Shown here piece by piece: positions 4,947 to 8,189 of a stretch of 8,189 bases of DNA (position 1 is the first letter of the stretch; each line of letters opens with the position of its first letter). Under the pieces are notes generated by a model. That model ran no database searches and was not told where the DNA came from. It saw only the letters and a program-made list of their open reading frames with translations. Source of the DNA: an uncultured Oscillospiraceae bacterium (GTDB lineage: Bacteria > Bacillota > Clostridia > Oscillospirales > Oscillospiraceae); NCBI GenBank assembly GCA_934572355.1, contig CAKTKV010000067.1:1-8189 (forward strand), in the 5' to 3' direction. Both the position numbers and the translations under genes were made by a program.

Positions 4947-7900
4947 ATGAAGAGAAATTCATGGAAGGCTCTCCTGTCCGTCGTGCTGCTGCTCACGATG
5001 CTCGTGAGCATGCTGCCCTTCGCCGCTTTCGCGGAGGACGGCCAAACGACGAACACGCAGACAGAGGAAGCGGCCAAGACCGATGATGCCCCCAAGGTTG
5101 AGGAAAAGGTCGGGGACGCTCCCAAGGCTGACGATAATACCGGTGCGGCAAAGACGGATGAAAGCTCCGGAGACGCCGCCGAGGGCACAACCAAGGACGC
5201 CGCCGCCAAGGACGAAACAAAGGACGAATCCAAAGACGTACCCACTGGCGATACTGAACACCCCCCCAAGGGCGACGCTGAGACTGCGAACGCACAGATC
5301 GCGACCCTTGAGGCGGAGTCCCAAGCGGTAGTACCTCTGGCAAATCCGTCGGCGACGCTTAAATACAACGTAAACGGCGGCACATCCACAAGCGGCGAGT
5401 TTACTGTCAGCAAGGCTGGCGATGCCGGTGCCGCCAAAGTGAATTTTACCGTTATTTCCATAAATGATATCACATACTTTACGCCCCCGGAAGATAAAAC
5501 TTTCAACGGTTGGAACACCTCAGCGGACGGTACCGGCGATCCTTACGCCATTAATGACCAGATCGATGTTAACGACGGCAAAACCGTGACCCTTTACGCC
5601 CAGTGGGTAGATGATTCCACATGGTCGAAGCTTGACATAAGTATATCCGCTCCTAAGAAGGCGTTCCCTGACGAGGGCTTTAATTATGAAATAAAGGTCA
5701 CCAACAACACAGGCTTTGAGCTGACGAGGGTGGTGGTTAATGTTGCCCTTCCCGAAGAGGTTACCCCCGACAATACACTATTCACCGGCAGTTGGGTCAT
5801 TGGTATTGCTGACCACACCGCGGAAGCCATTTTCAATGCCCCCCTTGCCGCAGGTGGCACCTCCATATTTACCATACCGGTAACGATCAAGAAAGATGTC
5901 TTCGGAACCATCACGGCCATAGCAGAAATTAAGGACGCAGACAGCGGCGCCTTCAGAATGCCCAGCGACATACCAAAGAACAGTGCAAGCGCCGATACGG
6001 CCATGGCGGGGCTTGACATCAGCGTGGTCGCTAAACCGACGGAACCAACGCTCGGCCAGACGATCACCTATACGGTGACTGTTACCAACAACACCGGCAT
6101 CGCGCTGAAGTCGGTGACGGTTCAAAATCTTCTGGAGGGCAGCCAAAATATTGCCGGGCTTTATTGCGATCCGCCATCAGATTGCAACTACACTACCGGA
6201 GGACGCGATGGACTCTTTTGGACCGACAATGGGCTTGCCGTCGGTGCACAAGTCTCCTATGATATAACGACCCACTTCACCAGAGTCAATGACAAGGATA
6301 ATTCCGCCACGATCAGGGCGATAATAACAGAGATAGAAGCAGGAAGCAGTAAACTTTCCGGCAACTTCGGCAGCAATTCAGCAACGGCGACCGTGAAGGT
6401 GATCGACTGGTCGAAGCTCACCATAAATGTATCCGCTCCCACCTCAGCAAAGCCCGGCGATACTATCGAGTATACTGTCACCGTGAAAAACGACACCGGA
6501 GTCGATCTGAATACAGTAGAAGTCGAATATCCTCTGCTCTCAGGTCTTACATATACCGGCCAGACGCCAGACTCCGGAGATTGGGATTTCACTTCCGGCG
6601 AGAATCCTAACGCCGCAAAGGGGACGCTTACAGCTCTCAAGGCAACCAAGTCAGCCGCCTTTACTGTGACGGCAACGGTCAATGACGGAGTTTCAGGAGA
6701 TATTGAGATATACGCAAGGATTCTCTCCGCAATGAGCGGCTCCTACTTTTGCAGCGAGCCCATCTTCAGCAATACGGTGACGATGAACATAGAACCTGAA
6801 CCGTGTGTGTCAATCAGCATGTCCGTTAGCCCCTCTATAGCCTTTGCTCAAGAATTTACTTATACTGTGGAAGTCAATAACAACGGCGGCGTCGCGTTGG
6901 AAGAAGTGACACTCACGGATTATCTGCCTAGGGACAGCGTTCTTCTTGTTAGCCTCTCGAAACGCGAGAATATAGGCCTCGTTACTTATAATGCAGACGC
7001 CTTAGTAAGGGCGAGCGAAGCGTACATTAAAATCAATAATCTTGCAGCAAATCAAAAAGCCTCTTTCAGCGTAACCGCAAAGTTCCAAAGCGACAAAGCT
7101 CAGACCGCTGTGAACCGAGCTGTTATAACAGGTGTAAAAATAGCCGGGGAGGACATGACTAAAACCCTTGTCAACACCGAGGCGACAGCTACAGCATACT
7201 CATTAAGAAATCTTGACATCGAGCATAGTGTTGACAAGGGTACGTCAACCCCCGGTGATACTCTCACCTATACCGTAGAGGTCACTAACAAAACGCTTAT
7301 CGACCTGTCGGAAGTGCACGTTGACTATACGCTTAATGATTCGCCGTCTACCGGACTTACTTACGTCAGCTGTGCACCGGTAAGCGGGAATTGGGCGTTT
7401 GTACCTAATGCGCAATCCAACACCTTGGCTGCCATAATTACCGACCTCAAGGCAAATGGTTCCGCCAAATTTACCGTAACCGCAACAGTCGATGCCGGAG
7501 CTTCCGGGAAAATCGAGAGTCTTGCAAATACCAGCAGCGTAAAATACGACAATGAAACCGTCAACATCACTAATAGGGCTTTTGCAAAGACAGCTGTTTC
7601 GTCTTCGACCTCTGTCCCGGTCAACGTCAAAGTTCTGTTCAACGGGCTCAAGGACATCTCTCAGGTTCCCGCGGGGTATACGCTCACCGGCGCGGACAGC
7701 AACATCTTCCCCAAGGGCGATCTCAAGGGAAACATCGCGCTCGGCACAGCGGTGAAAGACGCGTCGGGTCAAATTTCCCGCACGTTCACCACAACGGCGG
7801 ACGTATTTCTCGGCCGGGAATACTCCCTGAGCTTCACCCAGTCGGGCTATGAGGTCGACGGATATGACTGCACTCTGACAACGGCGACCGACCCGATCAA

Positions 7901-8189
7901 GGTCACTGCCCAAGACGCGGCCACCGGTATCAACGCGGTAATAACGCTCGACTACGTCAAGGAAAATCTTGTCAAATATCCTTCCGTGACGGTACGCACC
8001 TACTTTGAGGGTCTGACGAAGCTGCCTGACAGCTTCGGCTACGCGCTCACATGTGTGAGCGCCCCGGAGGAAGCAACCGCCTTCCTTACCCAGAAACCGC
8101 TTACCCTTACCAAGGGTGTCGAAAACGGCGTACCCTACATGGAGTTCACCGCAACTGACGTCACCCTTCAGGCCGGTGTTGATCAGACC
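4947..8189 (+). CDS. Large secreted/surface protein: InlB-type B-repeat, five DUF11-like Ig modules, two further repeat units (3' end outside window)
   Basis: The frame is open for 1081 codons without a stop and continues past the window. Residues 1-29 are a signal peptide (MKRNSWK, hydrophobic core, cleavage expected after AFA29). Residues 30 to about 128 are a low-complexity Ala/Lys/Asp/Glu/Thr linker. Residues 136-220 resemble an InlB/Listeria-Bacteroides B-repeat (KYNVNGG ... FNGWNT ... VTLYAQW). Five DUF11-like modules start near residues 229, 356, 491, 621 and 756, each with the pattern 'LDIS-SAP...PGDT-TYTVTV-N-TG--L--V-V'. Two different units start near 890 and 1011 (V-VKVLFNGL, VTVRTYFEGL) and resemble pilin or Cna-B-like segments. 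Seven cysteines occur (407, 413, 602, 620, 809, 975, 1036). No LPXTG or S-layer anchor is reached. The gene has its own promoter. The likely role is adhesion or a cell-surface stalk, inferred from architecture; ligand is unknown. Confidence 0.85.
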   Translation, partial: MKRNSWKALLSVVLLLTMLVSMLPFAAFAEDGQTTNTQTEEAAKTDDAPKVEEKVGDAPKADDNTGAAKTDESSGDAAEGTTKDAAAKDETKDESKDVPTGDTEHPPKGDAETANAQIATLEAESQAVVPLANPSATLKYNVNGGTSTSGEFTVSKAGDAGAAKVNFTVISINDITYFTPPEDKTFNGWNTSADGTGDPYAINDQIDVNDGKTVTLYAQWVDDSTWSKLDISISAPKKAFPDEGFNYEIKVTNNTGFELTRVVVNVALPEEVTPDNTLFTGSWVIGIADHTAEAIFNAPLAAGGTSIFTIPVTIKKDVFGTITAIAEIKDADSGAFRMPSDIPKNSASADTAMAGLDISVVAKPTEPTLGQTITYTVTVTNNTGIALKSVTVQNLLEGSQNIAGLYCDPPSDCNYTTGGRDGLFWTDNGLAVGAQVSYDITTHFTRVNDKDNSATIRAIITEIEAGSSKLSGNFGSNSATATVKVIDWSKLTINVSAPTSAKPGDTIEYTVTVKNDTGVDLNTVEVEYPLLSGLTYTGQTPDSGDWDFTSGENPNAAKGTLTALKATKSAAFTVTATVNDGVSGDIEIYARILSAMSGSYFCSEPIFSNTVTMNIEPEPCVSISMSVSPSIAFAQEFTYTVEVNNNGGVALEEVTLTDYLPRDSVLLVSLSKRENIGLVTYNADALVRASEAYIKINNLAANQKASFSVTAKFQSDKAQTAVNRAVITGVKIAGEDMTKTLVNTEATATAYSLRNLDIEHSVDKGTSTPGDTLTYTVEVTNKTLIDLSEVHVDYTLNDSPSTGLTYVSCAPVSGNWAFVPNAQSNTLAAIITDLKANGSAKFTVTATVDAGASGKIESLANTSSVKYDNETVNITNRAFAKTAVSSSTSVPVNVKVLFNGLKDISQVPAGYTLTGADSNIFPKGDLKGNIALGTAVKDASGQISRTFTTTADVFLGREYSLSFTQSGYEVDGYDCTLTTATDPIKVTAQDAATGINAVITLDYVKENLVKYPSVTVRTYFEGLTKLPDSFGYALTCVSAPEEATAFLTQKPLTLTKGVENGVPYMEFTATDVTLQAGVDQT
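5040..5330 (+). repeat. Low-complexity acidic/lysine-rich linker coding sequence with a C7 run
   Basis: This codes for roughly residues 32-128 of the surface protein, dominated by Ala, Lys, Asp, Glu and Thr. It includes an imperfect duplication (DDAPKVEEKVGD followed by DAPKADD) and a run of Lys-Asp pairs (KDAAAKDETKDESKD). A homopolymer of seven C occupies 5261-5267 (His-Pro-Pro codons). The segment is probably a flexible cell-wall-spanning or spacer region. Confidence 0.7.

Noticed and set aside
4913..5518. 201-codon minus-strand frame, Ser/Ala/Val-rich, opposite the surface-protein start
   Set aside because: Its composition is the mirror of the low-complexity linker. The plus strand has the promoter, ribosome binding site and signal peptide.
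7245..7913. 222-codon minus-strand frame opposite the fifth DUF11-like module
   Set aside because: No recognisable domain; it overlaps a continuous plus-strand repeat protein.

Overview
The window looks like a chromosomal segment from a fairly GC-rich, Gram-positive gut-type Clostridium relative (Clostridia, perhaps Oscillospiraceae). The evidence is a YmdB-type phosphoesterase followed by a YhaO/YhaN-type SbcCD-like pair (a Firmicutes combination), an InlB-type B-repeat in a large secreted protein, and purine-rich Shine-Dalgarno sites. The lineage is inferred from gene content and style. No rRNA or marker gene is present to confirm it.

Region 1 (1-4467) is a tight, co-directional block on the + strand. 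It holds the 3' end of a ymdB-like gene, then a SbcD/Mre11-type nuclease subunit (YhaO-like, start at 228, overlapping the previous stop as ATGA). Next comes a SbcC/Rad50-type ATPase with coiled coils and two membrane segments (YhaN-like, overlapping by 14 bp). After a 27-bp gap follows a MalY/PatB-type PLP-dependent C-S lyase/aminotransferase. A strong intrinsic terminator at 4512-4563 closes the block. The first three genes are probably translationally coupled. The nuclease and ATPase should form one DNA-processing complex, here predicted to be membrane-tethered. The lyase looks metabolically unrelated and is probably only co-transcribed.

Region 2 (4468-4946) has no credible gene but is full of structure. 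It contains the terminator, a 163-bp element with imperfect inverted ends (20 of 23 positions match) and internal hairpins resembling a non-autonomous mobile or dispersed palindromic repeat, two further palindromes, and a promoter with a perfect TATAAT at the correct 17-bp spacing from TTGTAT. A perfect 13-bp palindrome fills most of the promoter spacer.

Region 3 (4947-8189, running off the window) is one open reading frame of at least 1081 codons for an exported surface protein. It has a signal peptide, a charged Ala/Lys/Asp/Glu/Thr linker, an InlB-type B-repeat, five tandem DUF11-like Ig-fold modules of about 130 residues, and two C-terminal repeat units of a different kind. The C-terminus and any cell-wall anchor are outside the window. 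A run of seven C sits in the linker codons, and a one-base slip there in either direction would end translation within about 25 codons. Base composition of this gene, especially in the Ig-like modules, is visibly less GC-rich than region 1.

I did not find a clearly new multi-gene system. The points most worth a second look are the inverted-repeat element, the palindrome inside the promoter, the C-tract, and the architecture of the surface protein.
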